Source: Marinospirillum insulare DSM 21763
GTDB lineage: Bacteria; Pseudomonadota; Gammaproteobacteria; Pseudomonadales; Halomonadaceae
NCBI RefSeq assembly: GCF_000686905.1
Contig: NZ_JMLW01000001.1
Coordinates: 62,001 to 126,000, forward strand
DNA length: 64,000 nucleotides
Direction of reading: 5' to 3'
This document shows positions 48,808 to 58,023 of the stretch, piece by piece. Every line of letters starts with the position of its first letter. Position 1 is the first letter of the stretch. Made by a program: the position numbers and the translations under genes. Under the pieces are notes generated by a model. It was not told the DNA's origin, did not search any database, and saw nothing but the letters and a program-made list of their open reading frames with translations.

Positions 48808-49254
48808 CTAGACAGGTACACCCGCACTGATAACCAGAGCAAAAATAAAAGCAAAAACAGCAAAGCCTTCAACAATAGCGGCAGGCGCTAAAGACATACC
48901 AAAAATTTCTGGACGAATTTTAGATACGTTAATTGAAGAAGCACAGCTGCGACCTTGGTAAATAGCACTGAACATCAAGGCTAAACCACACAGCAAGCCA
49001 ATAGCTGCTAAGCCGGGTGCATTATCTAAGGTGAGTTCACGGTTAAGTGCAAACATAACCACTATGCCGTAAATAGACTGGGATGAAGGCATAGCAGAAA
49101 TACCAATATAACGACCATGCCCTGTTTCAGTTTCTAAAAGTGCGCCTGCTGCAGCTTGACCCGCTAAAGAACAGCCAATCATGCTACCTATAGCGCCTAG
49201 TGCCATAGGGCCGTAAAGACCAGCCCAGCCAAGGGCGAGTATTAGGTTGTCCAA
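48808..49254 (-). CDS. atpK: V/A-type ATPase membrane ring subunit K with sodium-type ligands
   Basis: A 148-residue, four-helix (two-hairpin) rotor subunit. Aligning by eye with Enterococcus hirae NtpK, whose sodium ligands are Leu61, Thr64, Gln65, Gln110 and Glu139, gives Met55, Ser58, Gln59, Gln100 and Glu129 here (MPSSQSIYG, IYQGRS, IVEGFAVFA). All side-chain ligands are kept or conservatively changed, which predicts sodium rather than proton binding. As in NtpK, only the second hairpin has the carboxylate. It overlaps subunit I by 13 bases and is followed closely by subunit E. Confidence 0.93.
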   Translation of the reverse strand: MDNLILALGWAGLYGPMALGAIGSMIGCSLAGQAAAGALLETETGHGRYIGISAMPSSQSIYGIVVMFALNRELTLDNAPGLAAIGLLCGLALMFSAIYQGRSCASSINVSKIRPEIFGMSLAPAAIVEGFAVFAFIFALVISAGVPV

Positions 49255-51023
49255 GGTATTACCTCCTGTTTTGCAAAAGGCTGGAAGGGGTAGCCTTCAT
49301 CAGCCAAACTCCAGTTATAAAATTCGATTAGGTTTAAGCGCAGGCCATGAATCACCCCGCTGACCACGGTTAAAACAAAGTTTAATAAATGCCCAATAAT
49401 TAAAATAAGCACTTGTAACAACAAACCTATACCCGGCAAAGCTGCACCTACATCGGCAGCTAGCTGATTAAAGGTTAAGGCTAGAGAAGCACTGGCTAAA
49501 CCTAGTGCAAATAAGCGCAGGTAGCTGAGTACATCCCCAAAAATTTTGGTCAGGTTGGTTAAAGCCAGCAAACCTGCTACTAGCGTTGCAAGGCTGACAT
49601 TGGTTTTTTCGCCTGAAAAGAGTAATACCATGACTAGGCCAGCAGCAAAAACACCCCAATAAAGATTGCTAAAGCCGAATATCCAACCTAATAAAGCAAC
49701 AAAAACTGCCAAAGCCCAGCCTACAGATGACAAGGCTTGCGTTGATTTGCGTCTAACCCAAGCCATCATAAGGTTGCCCAGAATTAGGTGGGCTGCACCT
49801 ATACAAATAGATAGAGTCATCATGGTGTCGAAGTCATTAACATCGAGCACTTTTAATGAGCCAAGGAAAGGCAGAGGGGCGGAAGCACCAAAATAGCCAC
49901 CCACCATGACACCCCAAATAAAGCCAGCTCCAGCAAGGGCTGCCCCCATAGCACGCAGGCGACGATGAGTTTCAGTACGACTCATGGCTTTCCAATAGTA
50001 GGCAATAATACCGCCTAAAATAAGTGAATAACCCGCATCAGACATGATGATGGCAAAGAAGCTAACGAAAGAGAAAAACACCACGCGTGATGGATCCCAG
50101 CTTCGATAGCCGGGTGTTTGGAAAAAGCTGACCACTTCTTGACCACCGCCAACCCTTTCAGAGTTATCCATATAGGTAGGTGGGAGCTCTTCATCTTCAG
50201 GGTCTTCTGTTAATAAAACCAGCCCCTGCTGTTCAGCAAACATTTGCAGCTGATCTAAATCCCGTTCAGCTAGCCAACCTTGTAGGGCAAATACTTCATC
50301 AAAGTCTAAAGACTGGTTGGCTACTTCAGAGAGTAAAGAAGCATCGGCAGTGCTGGCAATACTGCGCTGTAGTAGATAAGTCCAGCGAGTTAAAGCCTCG
50401 CGTTCAGCCTCAGTAGCTTCTAAAGCAATTTCAGCTTCTTCTAGTTTTTCACGTAATTGGCTAATAGGAATATAACCAGTATGGGTACGCGCGACTGGCA
50501 GTAAGTTTGCCGCTGGCTCTTCAGGTGAAACCACCACCAGATAACTATTACGGTTACCCTGATGAACCACTGTCCAGGGCAGGCTAAGCGCTTCAACTTC
50601 TTTCATTTTAAAGTTGGGTACTAGATAGAACCAAAAACGCTGCTGGTTTAAGTCGTTTAAATCAGGCAGAACAAAGTCACCCCAAGGCTCTAAGTCTTTT
50701 ATGCGCTTTTCTAAAAAGTCTCGCTCTTCTAGGAGTGAGAGTCTTTCGGAGTGATTTTTTTCAACCGCACTGATTACTTTTTTAAGGTTAAACTGCTTTT
50801 CTTGCGTTACTTGGCGGCGTTTGTTCGGGCAGCTCAGCAGGTATTGTAAGGAGCGTTTTAATAGCTCTGGATTAACTTCTTCATCTTCTTCTATTCGCTG
50901 GCTGCTTAACTCTTGTAAGGGAATAATATGCATTAAACCTAGTTTTTGTAGCTTATCTAGGGTGTGCATTTTATTTTCTGTTAAGCCGATTAATGAGGCT
51001 TTTTTAAGTTGCAGAATACTCAT
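49242..51023 (-). CDS. atpI: V/A-type ATPase membrane stator subunit I (a subunit)
   Basis: A 593-residue subunit. The cytoplasmic half (residues 1-310) is coiled coil plus two small domains. The membrane half has about seven to eight helices, starting FFSFVSFFAIIMSDAGYSLILGGIIAYYW. The conserved arginine-bearing helix is FGDVLSYLRLFALGLASASLALTF, where the arginine opens the ion path. A GHLLNFVLTVVSGVIHGLRLNLIEFY segment near the end is the second conserved half-channel helix. It starts by a four-base ATGA overlap with subunit D and overlaps subunit K at its end. Confidence 0.93.
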   Translation of the reverse strand: MSILQLKKASLIGLTENKMHTLDKLQKLGLMHIIPLQELSSQRIEEDEEVNPELLKRSLQYLLSCPNKRRQVTQEKQFNLKKVISAVEKNHSERLSLLEERDFLEKRIKDLEPWGDFVLPDLNDLNQQRFWFYLVPNFKMKEVEALSLPWTVVHQGNRNSYLVVVSPEEPAANLLPVARTHTGYIPISQLREKLEEAEIALEATEAEREALTRWTYLLQRSIASTADASLLSEVANQSLDFDEVFALQGWLAERDLDQLQMFAEQQGLVLLTEDPEDEELPPTYMDNSERVGGGQEVVSFFQTPGYRSWDPSRVVFFSFVSFFAIIMSDAGYSLILGGIIAYYWKAMSRTETHRRLRAMGAALAGAGFIWGVMVGGYFGASAPLPFLGSLKVLDVNDFDTMMTLSICIGAAHLILGNLMMAWVRRKSTQALSSVGWALAVFVALLGWIFGFSNLYWGVFAAGLVMVLLFSGEKTNVSLATLVAGLLALTNLTKIFGDVLSYLRLFALGLASASLALTFNQLAADVGAALPGIGLLLQVLILIIGHLLNFVLTVVSGVIHGLRLNLIEFYNWSLADEGYPFQPFAKQEVIPWTT

Positions 51024-51625
51024 ACTTGTTCTGCCTTAGTGCGTTTATTCTTAGCAATTTTAGAAGTAACCACGGCTGCACGCTCATTATCTGAAAGCAC
51101 AATACGAATTTTACGAATGTTTTTTTCTGCCTGTGGAATAAGTACCTTGTCGAAAAGGTTTAGGCGTTGGGTGGTTTTTTGTACACCTTTATTAAGCAGC
51201 TCTAAACGCTTATGAAGTATTTTTTGTTGCAGCTCAATTTCTGTGGATTTAATGAGCAAGTCTGCCAAGTGGTCCATCCAATGGTCGGTAGCTAAAAAAG
51301 AGTAGGGCTTAATAGCTAGCTTTAGGCTGGTTATTTCTGGCAGAAGTAGACCCACTAAGTTGACTTGGCTGACTTTAATTTCTTGCACATCAATAAGCTG
51401 ATCGACTGCACCTGGAAAGTTAGCCAGCATGGGTAGTTGTTGACTGACCTCTTGGTGCAGTGCTTCTAGCTCTTGAGTGCCTTCGGTTAGTGCTAAGCGT
51501 GCTTCAGCACGAGCAGCCAGTAGTTGCTTGCGCTTTAAATCCAGCGCAGGAACAAACTTTTGATAGGCTTTAACCTTGGCGTTTTCTTTATTTAATGTAC
51601 TTTTATTGAGTGCCACTTTTCTCAC
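51020..51625 (-). CDS. atpD: V/A-type ATPase central shaft subunit D
   Basis: A 201-residue, long coiled-coil protein. The N-terminal ALNKSTLNKENAKVKAYQKFVPALDLKRKQLLAAR and the C-terminal QKTTQRLNLFDKVLIPQAEKNIRKIRIVLSDNERAAVVTSKIAK are the two antiparallel helices of the rotor shaft. It lies 14 bases after subunit B and overlaps subunit I by four bases. Its length is typical of bacterial D subunits. Confidence 0.93.
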   Translation of the reverse strand: MRKVALNKSTLNKENAKVKAYQKFVPALDLKRKQLLAARAEARLALTEGTQELEALHQEVSQQLPMLANFPGAVDQLIDVQEIKVSQVNLVGLLLPEITSLKLAIKPYSFLATDHWMDHLADLLIKSTEIELQQKILHKRLELLNKGVQKTTQRLNLFDKVLIPQAEKNIRKIRIVLSDNERAAVVTSKIAKNKRTKAEQV

Positions 51626-51639
51626 GGCTGTAACTCCTG

Positions 51640-53019
51640 TTAGGCGTTTTCAGCAGCGACTTGCTTGGGAAAATACTTATCAATTAAGTTTTGACGCATC
51701 AGCAGCTCTTCTTCTTTAAAGCACTCAGCAAGGGTTTGCCAGCCAAGGTCTAAGGCTTCTTCTAAAGGCATACTAATACTGATTTCCATAAAGCGTTCAT
51801 GGAAGAGTTCACCAAATTTAAGTACCCGCTCGTCAAACTCACTTAAATCAAATGACATAGACTGTTTTTGCTCGGCATCTTGTGCGGCGGCATAAAAGCG
51901 AATCAGGGTGTTCATGATTTGACTATGGTCTTCGCGGGTTACCTTGCCAATTACATGCTGCTTTAAGCGAGATAGCGAGCCGAAAGGATCAATAACACCA
52001 TTATTTAAGTAAAATTGCCCTTCAGTAATATAACCCGTGTTATCAGGTACTGGGTGAGTTACGTCATCGCCGGGCATGGTGGTAACCGACAAAATAGTGA
52101 CTGATCCAGCGCCTTTGTAGTCACAAGCTTTTTCATAACGTCTGGCTAGCTGAGAATATAAATCGCCGATATAACCACGGTTAGAAGGAACGTGCTCCAT
52201 TGAAATACCGACTTCTTTTAAAGCATCGGCATAGGCGGTCATATCCGTTAACAGTACTAAAACCCGCTTGCCTTCATTCACGGCATAGCGCTCGGCAACT
52301 GCCAGAGCCATATCAGGAACAAGTAAAGCTTCTACGGTTGGGTCTGAGCCTTGATGCACAAACATAGTAGTGCGAGCTGAAACACCTGCGTCTTCAAAGG
52401 TTTTACGAAAGAAGTGATAGTCATCAAAAATAAGCCCAATACCGCCAAAAACAATAATATCGGCATCGGCTTGGGATCCAATTCTTGCTAGTAACTGGTT
52501 GTAGGGCTCACCTGCTACGGAAAAAATAGGGATTTTTTGACTTTCAACCAAGCTATTGAAGACATCAATCATTGGCACGTCAGTTCTTATCATGCGAGAG
52601 GCAAGAATGCGCCTGGCTGGGTTTACCGTTGGGCCATCAATTTCTATCTTAGGTTCGTCTGCTAAAGAAGGGCCGCCATCAATAGGGCTGCCTGTACCAG
52701 AAAAAGCACGACCTAAAATATTGGGTGAAAAGGTGACTTCCATAGGGCGCCCTAAAAATCGCACTACCGAATGGGTTGATAGGCCTTTAGTGCCCGAGAA
52801 AACCTGTAGTGAGACTTCTTCACCTTTTAATAAAATAACCTGAGCTGTTCTAGGCAATACATCTTGGTTGTCTGTGCTACCTTCAATAAGGGCAAGGTCA
52901 CCAAAGCTGATTTGTGAAGAGCTATCTTCTGAGGCGGGAACCTGTACCTTGACGATATCACCAATGATTTCAAGGATACGAGAATAACGAATTAACAACT
53001 GGGACACTTCCACCTCCAT
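51640..53019 (-). CDS. atpB: V/A-type ATPase regulatory subunit B
   Basis: A 459-residue non-catalytic nucleotide-binding-fold subunit. It lacks a Walker A loop, as expected (the region reads SVAGEPYNQLLARI). It keeps GSPIDGGP, RYAVNEGKRVLVLLTDMTAYADALKEVG, SNRGYIGDLYSQLARRYEKA and TEGQFYLNNGVIDPFGSLSRLKQ. It is the first gene of the operon here, although B normally follows A. The 5' region (53020-53251) is shared with the divergent cytochrome c5 gene; I could not find a convincing minus-strand promoter pair. Confidence 0.94.
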   Translation of the reverse strand: MEVEVSQLLIRYSRILEIIGDIVKVQVPASEDSSSQISFGDLALIEGSTDNQDVLPRTAQVILLKGEEVSLQVFSGTKGLSTHSVVRFLGRPMEVTFSPNILGRAFSGTGSPIDGGPSLADEPKIEIDGPTVNPARRILASRMIRTDVPMIDVFNSLVESQKIPIFSVAGEPYNQLLARIGSQADADIIVFGGIGLIFDDYHFFRKTFEDAGVSARTTMFVHQGSDPTVEALLVPDMALAVAERYAVNEGKRVLVLLTDMTAYADALKEVGISMEHVPSNRGYIGDLYSQLARRYEKACDYKGAGSVTILSVTTMPGDDVTHPVPDNTGYITEGQFYLNNGVIDPFGSLSRLKQHVIGKVTREDHSQIMNTLIRFYAAAQDAEQKQSMSFDLSEFDERVLKFGELFHERFMEISISMPLEEALDLGWQTLAECFKEEELLMRQNLIDKYFPKQVAAENA

Positions 53020-53118
53020 GCAAAGCGGGAACGCTAAAACTGACTACCATTTAAGCAGTTTACATATATTTGGGCAAGCAAATAGTCTTTATAAGACAAA
53101 AGATCATTAGATAGATGG

Positions 53119-53147
53119 TTACGAAGCTCTACTTAGTTGGGTATAAT
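53119..53147 (+). promoter_or_regulatory. Candidate promoter of the cytochrome c5 gene
   Basis: A perfect -10 TATAAT (53142-53147) follows a weak -35 TTACGA (53119-53124) with a 17-base spacer, about 105 bases upstream of the likely GTG start. The -10 is strong; the -35 matches only three of six bases. Confidence 0.5.
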
Positions 53148-53251
53148 CAGCCAACAAATTTTTAGCTTGAAACTAAATACAACAGGCAACAGCAGGCTTA
53201 AGGGTGTGAATCTTATCCTAGTTGCCAAAAAACAGACTAGAGGTGGTGAGA

Positions 53252-53686
53252 GTGAAACATAACATTCAGGTTGCCCGTATTCTGGCTGCAGCAGCTGTTT
53301 TAGGTCTAGGCCTTTTAATTGCAGCTCAAGCCTCAGCCAGCACCGTCAGTGCAGACACTATTGCTGAGCGTCTTAAGCCATCTGGCGAGCTTTGCTTGCA
53401 GGGCATGGATTGTGGTGGTGTAGTGGAAGCTGTAGCCGCTGGACCTCAATCTGCAGAAGACGTTTATAACGGTTTATGCATGTCTTGCCATGATACCGGT
53501 GCTGCTGGCGCTCCTAAGCGTGGTGATAAAGATGCTTGGGCTCCACGATTAGAGCAGGGTATGGCTACTTTGTATGACCACTCTATCAATGGTATTCGTG
53601 GTATGCCTGCTAAAGGTGGCAATCCTAAGCTGTCTGATGAAGAAGTTCAGTCGGCCGTAGATTATATAGTTGAAGCTAGCCGTTAA
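53252..53686 (+). CDS. Cytochrome c5-like periplasmic cytochrome
   Basis: About 144 residues with a signal sequence (VARILAAAAVLGLGLLIAAQASA), the heme-binding C-x2-C-H motif in GLCMSCHDTGAAGAPKRGD and a methionine ligand region GIRGMPAKGGNPKLSDEEVQSAVDYIV. This matches the cytochrome c5 class that donates electrons to oxidases in gammaproteobacteria. The GTG at 53252 is preferred because AGAGG lies eight bases upstream; GTG codons at 53243 and 53246 are alternatives. It is followed by a terminator. Confidence 0.9.
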   Translation: MKHNIQVARILAAAAVLGLGLLIAAQASASTVSADTIAERLKPSGELCLQGMDCGGVVEAVAAGPQSAEDVYNGLCMSCHDTGAAGAPKRGDKDAWAPRLEQGMATLYDHSINGIRGMPAKGGNPKLSDEEVQSAVDYIVEASR

Positions 53687-53717
53687 TTTATAAGCTAGTT
53701 TGATGTAAGCAAAAAAA

Positions 53718-53744
53718 GCACTGAATAACACCAGTGCTTTTTTT
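53718..53744. terminator. Bidirectional rho-independent terminator between cytochrome c5 and rep
   Basis: GCACTG pairs with CAGTGC around an eight-base loop. It is flanked by seven A residues on the left and seven T residues on the right, so it can terminate both the plus-strand cytochrome transcript and the minus-strand rep transcript. Confidence 0.9.
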
Positions 53745-53748
53745 ATGG

Positions 53749-55785
53749 CTAACTATTTAACATAGCCCTTAAAGCACTAATCCTATCTTTTTTACGCTGT
53801 TGCTTGTCTTCAGTTGTTTCTTCTTCTGTATTGCGCCCTTCCCACTTTAGATCTTCTTCGGGTAACTCATCTAAAAAGCGACTGGGTGTGCAGTTCAACA
53901 TTTCACCATAAGTTTTACGCTGCTTGGCCATAGAAAGGGTTAACACCTTTTGAGCACGGGTAATACCCACATAGGCTAAGCGTCTTTCTTCTTCTAGGGT
54001 GTCAGCTTCAATTGAATTACGGTGAGGTAGCAGCTCTTCTTCCATACCGATTAAAAACACTTGAGGAAACTCCAAGCCTTTAGAAGCATGTAGGGTGAGT
54101 AGCTGCACCTTGTCGGAATCGTCTTCTTCTTCCTGTTGCTCTAATAAATCACGCAACACTAAGCGTGCAATGGCTTCTCGAATACCCGCCTGGTCATCAT
54201 CTTCTTGCATACGCTTTAAGGTTTCTGCTAGAGAATCAATTAATACCCATATATTGGCATAGCGGCGCTCTGCTACGGTGGGAGAGCTGGCATTTTGATG
54301 CAGCCAAGCTTCATAATCCATATTTCGAATCATTTCACCTAAGGCGGCAATAGAGTCACCTGTTTCACACTGTTGCATAATATGGCCGAGCCAATGGGTA
54401 AAGCGCCTTAAACGCTCGACTTGGTTTTCTTTTAGGTACTGCTCTAAACCCATTTCATCACAGGCTGCAAAAAGACTGATTTCACGATCTTTAGCATAGG
54501 TGGCAAGCTTTTCTAAAATGGCAGGGCCTATTTCACGGCGTGGGATATTAATAATGCGCAGAAAAGCGTTGTCGTCTGCTGGGTTAATAAGCAGGCGTAG
54601 GTAGCCCATAATGTCTTTAATTTCATTACGTGCAAAAAAGCTGGTGCCGCCACTTATTTTGTAAGGAATTTGGAAAGCTTGGAGCTTTATTTCTAAAATG
54701 CGTGACTGAAAATTGCCTCGATAGAGCACAGCAAAATCTTTCCAATGGCAGCGCTCTTTAATGCGTCGCGTCATTATTTCTGCTGCCACTCTTTCAGCTT
54801 CAGCTTCTTCGCTAGGGCATTCAATGACTCGTATGGGGTCACCAAAACCTAACTCGCTCCACAGCTTTTTTTCATGCACATGAGGGTTGTTGGCAATTAG
54901 CTGGTTAGCAGCTTTTAGAATGCGCTCGGTTGAGCGGTAGTTTTGCTCTAATTTAATAATTTTTAAGTTGGCAAAATCTTCACTAAGCTGATTAAGGTTT
55001 TCAGGTCTTGCGCCTCGCCATGAATAAATAGACTGGTCATCATCACCCACTACGGTAAAGGTTTTTCTTAGGCTAGTGAGTAGTTTTACAAGGCGGTACT
55101 GACTGATATTGGTATCTTGGTATTCGTCTACTAAAAGGTAGTGCATTCGATGCTGCCACTTTTCTAGTACTTCTGGTTGGTTTTGAAAAAGCAGTACCGG
55201 CAGGCGAATTAGGTCATCAAAATCTACAGCATTGTAAGCCCGAAGGTGGCGGTTATATTCTTTATACACTTGGGCAGCTAGTTGGCTTTTAGGGTTGTCG
55301 CTTTCTAGTCCTTCGGCTTCTTCTGGTTCAACTAAATCGTTTTTCCAGTTAGAAATAAGGTATTGAACTTGGTTAATTGTGTCTGCATCTGCCTCAGCAT
55401 CTTTGTGCATTAGGTCTCGCATCAAAGCTTTGGTGTCTTCGGTATCAAAGAGTGAAAAACCACTTTTGTAGCCCAGGTGCTTCACTTCTTTACGAATAAT
55501 ATCTAAGCCTAACGAGTGAAAAGTTGACACAGTTAAGCCTTTGGTTTCTTCGCGGCCAAGCATTTTACCAACCCTTTCACGCATTTCACGTGCAGCTTTA
55601 TTGGTGAAAGTTAGCGCGCAAATGTTGCGGGCTGCCATGCCACGACTACGAATTAAATAGGCGATTTTGCTAGTAATGACACTGGTTTTTCCAGAGCCAG
55701 CACCTGCTAAAACTAAAAGCGGGCTATCAACCTGTTTAACGGCTTCTAGCTGGTATTCATTAAGGCGGGCAAGAATGGTTTGCAT
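53749..55785 (-). CDS. rep: ATP-dependent DNA helicase Rep
   Basis: A 678-residue superfamily 1A helicase, close to the 673 of E. coli Rep. The Q motif LNEYQLEAV is followed by Walker A LAGAGSGKTSVI, LLVDEYQDTN (motif II), VVGDDDQSIYSWRGA (III), a QNYRST motif, LLTLHASKGLEFPQVFL and AYVGITRAQ (VI). Rep removes proteins ahead of the fork and helps restart replication. The start at 55785 is chosen because the open frame upstream runs into trmL. It ends just before the bidirectional terminator. Confidence 0.95.
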   Translation of the reverse strand: MQTILARLNEYQLEAVKQVDSPLLVLAGAGSGKTSVITSKIAYLIRSRGMAARNICALTFTNKAAREMRERVGKMLGREETKGLTVSTFHSLGLDIIRKEVKHLGYKSGFSLFDTEDTKALMRDLMHKDAEADADTINQVQYLISNWKNDLVEPEEAEGLESDNPKSQLAAQVYKEYNRHLRAYNAVDFDDLIRLPVLLFQNQPEVLEKWQHRMHYLLVDEYQDTNISQYRLVKLLTSLRKTFTVVGDDDQSIYSWRGARPENLNQLSEDFANLKIIKLEQNYRSTERILKAANQLIANNPHVHEKKLWSELGFGDPIRVIECPSEEAEAERVAAEIMTRRIKERCHWKDFAVLYRGNFQSRILEIKLQAFQIPYKISGGTSFFARNEIKDIMGYLRLLINPADDNAFLRIINIPRREIGPAILEKLATYAKDREISLFAACDEMGLEQYLKENQVERLRRFTHWLGHIMQQCETGDSIAALGEMIRNMDYEAWLHQNASSPTVAERRYANIWVLIDSLAETLKRMQEDDDQAGIREAIARLVLRDLLEQQEEEDDSDKVQLLTLHASKGLEFPQVFLIGMEEELLPHRNSIEADTLEEERRLAYVGITRAQKVLTLSMAKQRKTYGEMLNCTPSRFLDELPEEDLKWEGRNTEEETTEDKQQRKKDRISALRAMLNS

Positions 55786-55820
55786 AACTAAACAATTGCT
55801 CAAGTAATAGAGAGGGTAGC

Positions 55821-56300
55821 TTAACGGCTTGTAGCTAGCTCTGCACCAGAAAAACCTAGCTGCTTCCAGGCTTCGTAAACAATCAAGCTGCAAGCATTGG
55901 ATAGATTCATACTGCGACTTTTGGGCAGCATAGGAATACGAATGCGTTGATCTTCTGGCAGGCTTTCAATAAATTCAGCAGGTAAACCACGCGTTTCTGG
56001 ACCAAAAATTAATAGGTCATCGTCATGGTAGTCAACTTGATGATAGGAGCGTTTGCCCTTGGTCGTTAAAGCTAATATGCGTTTTGGGTTAAGGCTAGTT
56101 AAAAGTGCTTCTAGGTTGGGGTGTACTTTAACGGCTGCCCACTCATGATAATCTAAACCTGCTCTGCGTAGGCGCTTGTCATCTAACACAAAACCTAAAG
56201 GTTCAACTAGGTGTAACCGAAAGCCGGTGTTGGCACAAAGACGAATGATATTGCCAGTATTGGGTGGAATTTCAGGCTGATAAAGCACGATGTCGGGCAT
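55821..56300 (-). CDS. trmL: tRNA (cytidine/uridine-34-2'-O)-methyltransferase
   Basis: A 159-residue SPOUT-fold enzyme that methylates the wobble ribose of tRNA-Leu isoacceptors. The N-terminus [26 protein letters not shown] and the C-terminal knot ([14 protein letters not shown] and [26 protein letters not shown]) are characteristic. Length is that of E. coli TrmL (157). It lies 36 bases upstream of rep and 34 bases downstream of the histidine kinase gene, all on the minus strand. Confidence 0.95.
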   Translation of the reverse strand: MPDIVLYQPEIPPNTGNIIRLCANTGFRLHLVEPLGFVLDDKRLRRAGLDYHEWAAVKVHPNLEALLTSLNPKRILALTTKGKRSYHQVDYHDDDLLIFGPETRGLPAEFIESLPEDQRIRIPMLPKSRSMNLSNACSLIVYEAWKQLGFSGAELATSR

Positions 56301-56334
56301 TAGGGGGTTCCTGCACTGCCAAATTAAAAACTAC

Positions 56335-57993
56335 TTACTGGGGTGGTACTTCTAAGGGCGGTAGTTTATCAGACTGTTCACGAGGAAAAATCAAACTAAA
56401 ACGAGCACCGAGTAAATGAGGGCTGCGGTCAACCAAAGCACTGCCTCGATGCCAATAAATAATGCGCTGCACTATAGATAACCCTAAACCATACCCGCCA
56501 GAACTACGTGTACGACTATCATCGAGTCGAGAGAAGGGCATAAAAACACGCTGACATTCTTCTTCTGGAATCCCAGGGCCGTCATCTTCAACGTCTACCC
56601 TGAAAGTGTCATTTTCTAAGTGGCAACTAATACGAATTTCTTGCTTTGCATAGCGTACAGCATTGCCTATTAAATTTTGTACAGAGCGTTGAAAGTAGCG
56701 ACCCTCTATGTCTGCCTTAGGGCTAAGGTTGGCAGGGTTATTAATAACAAAACTAATAGCTAAATCAGGGTTGGTTCGCTCAAAGCCATATAAAACCTCG
56801 CTAATTAACCCAGTCACATCTTGGCTTATAAACTGTAGCTTAAGTTTTTCTTGTCCTAAGCGGGCATAGGTTAAAATTTCATCAATAAGGGTATCTAATT
56901 CATCTATGTCTTGGTCTATGCCATAAATTTGCTTGGCTAATGTTTCGTGTGGGCTGCCTTGTTCACTTAAATCTTCAATCATTTGCAGACCAAAGCGTAT
57001 GCGAGCAACGGGGGTTCGTAACTCGTGAGAGACTGCATGAATCATTTCTTGTTGTGTGCGTAATAAACGCTGTAGCTGCTCAGCCATGCGGTTGAAAGCT
57101 AAAGCAAGTTTGCCAATAAAGTCATCGTCAGTGATTTTAACTCGGGCATGTAAATTACCCGCTGCTAGCTGGGTTGATGCTCGCTCTAAATGGCGTAATC
57201 GGCTTTCTAAGCCATAGAGGAACCACCAGATAGCAATTGCAAGCACAAATAAAGAGGCTAGAAATACGCTGGCAATCAAGGTTAGAGGGTAGCTGTCAAA
57301 CAGTGGTACAGGTCCAACTTTTAACCAGCTATCTTCGCCTAGTTGAATATAGCTAATAATGCTGCGTTCCTTGTCTAAAAATAGACTGACCTGCTCGCCT
57401 CTTGCTAAACGACTTTTTTGTAATTGGTCTGCAGTTTTAGGCAGCTCTGATAACAGCTCCAATGGATAGGAAAAATACTGGCTTAGCTGCTTAAGTCGTT
57501 TTTGTCTTAACTCAGTAGGAGTGCGCTGTAAGTCACGCAATACTAAGTAGATGGATGCATTAGCCTGCTGTTCAGTTACTCGGGTGAGTTGGGTAATTAA
57601 AAACTGCTCAGGCTTGTGGGTAGGAAAAACCAAGTTGAGATGGTCAGTTTTATCTATCACCAGTAAGCGATCTTCATCAAGGCGGTTGAGTTGGCGCCGA
57701 CTTAAATTTTGATTTTTTAAACTGCTGGTTACAACGCTTATACCTAAGGTTTGGTTAATCTCACCTAGCCATTCAGCTTGTTTGCTGTGAGGCACATTAG
57801 AAAAGTCATCAACTAGGGTTGTGTAAAGCCCTGATAGTAAATCTTCGTGATAAGCCTCTAGCCGAATTTGGTTGGTGAGGTTAACTAGAAAAATACTCAG
57901 TAACAGGGTGCCTATAAATGCACCCAATACCCCTAGGTAAACACGTAATAAAATATTACCTAGGCGTTGGTGTTGGCGTTTAAAACCGAGCAT
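56335..57993 (-). CDS. RstB-like sensor histidine kinase
   Basis: A 552-residue membrane kinase. Membrane helices lie about 18-40 and 238-260, with a 200-residue periplasmic sensor between them. HAMP (RHLERASTQLAAGNLHARVKI) is followed by the phospho-acceptor His323 in IHAVSHELRTPVARIRFGLQM. The ATPase domain has N, G1 and G2 boxes (LIGNAVRYAK, VEDDGPGIPEEE, GGYGLGLSIV). The LRTPVARIRFGLQM form and the paired regulator resemble E. coli RstB. It is 30 bases after the response regulator gene. Its signal is unknown. Confidence 0.92.
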   Translation of the reverse strand: MLGFKRQHQRLGNILLRVYLGVLGAFIGTLLLSIFLVNLTNQIRLEAYHEDLLSGLYTTLVDDFSNVPHSKQAEWLGEINQTLGISVVTSSLKNQNLSRRQLNRLDEDRLLVIDKTDHLNLVFPTHKPEQFLITQLTRVTEQQANASIYLVLRDLQRTPTELRQKRLKQLSQYFSYPLELLSELPKTADQLQKSRLARGEQVSLFLDKERSIISYIQLGEDSWLKVGPVPLFDSYPLTLIASVFLASLFVLAIAIWWFLYGLESRLRHLERASTQLAAGNLHARVKITDDDFIGKLALAFNRMAEQLQRLLRTQQEMIHAVSHELRTPVARIRFGLQMIEDLSEQGSPHETLAKQIYGIDQDIDELDTLIDEILTYARLGQEKLKLQFISQDVTGLISEVLYGFERTNPDLAISFVINNPANLSPKADIEGRYFQRSVQNLIGNAVRYAKQEIRISCHLENDTFRVDVEDDGPGIPEEECQRVFMPFSRLDDSRTRSSGGYGLGLSIVQRIIYWHRGSALVDRSPHLLGARFSLIFPREQSDKLPPLEVPPQ

Positions 57994-58023
57994 TAGCTAT
58001 GAGTTAGATGCTTAGAATAAAGG

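Noticed and set aside
55786-55893. N-terminal extension of Rep by 36 codons
   Set aside because: The extension overlaps trmL, is not Rep-like, and the normal Rep start MQTILARLNEYQ follows it.
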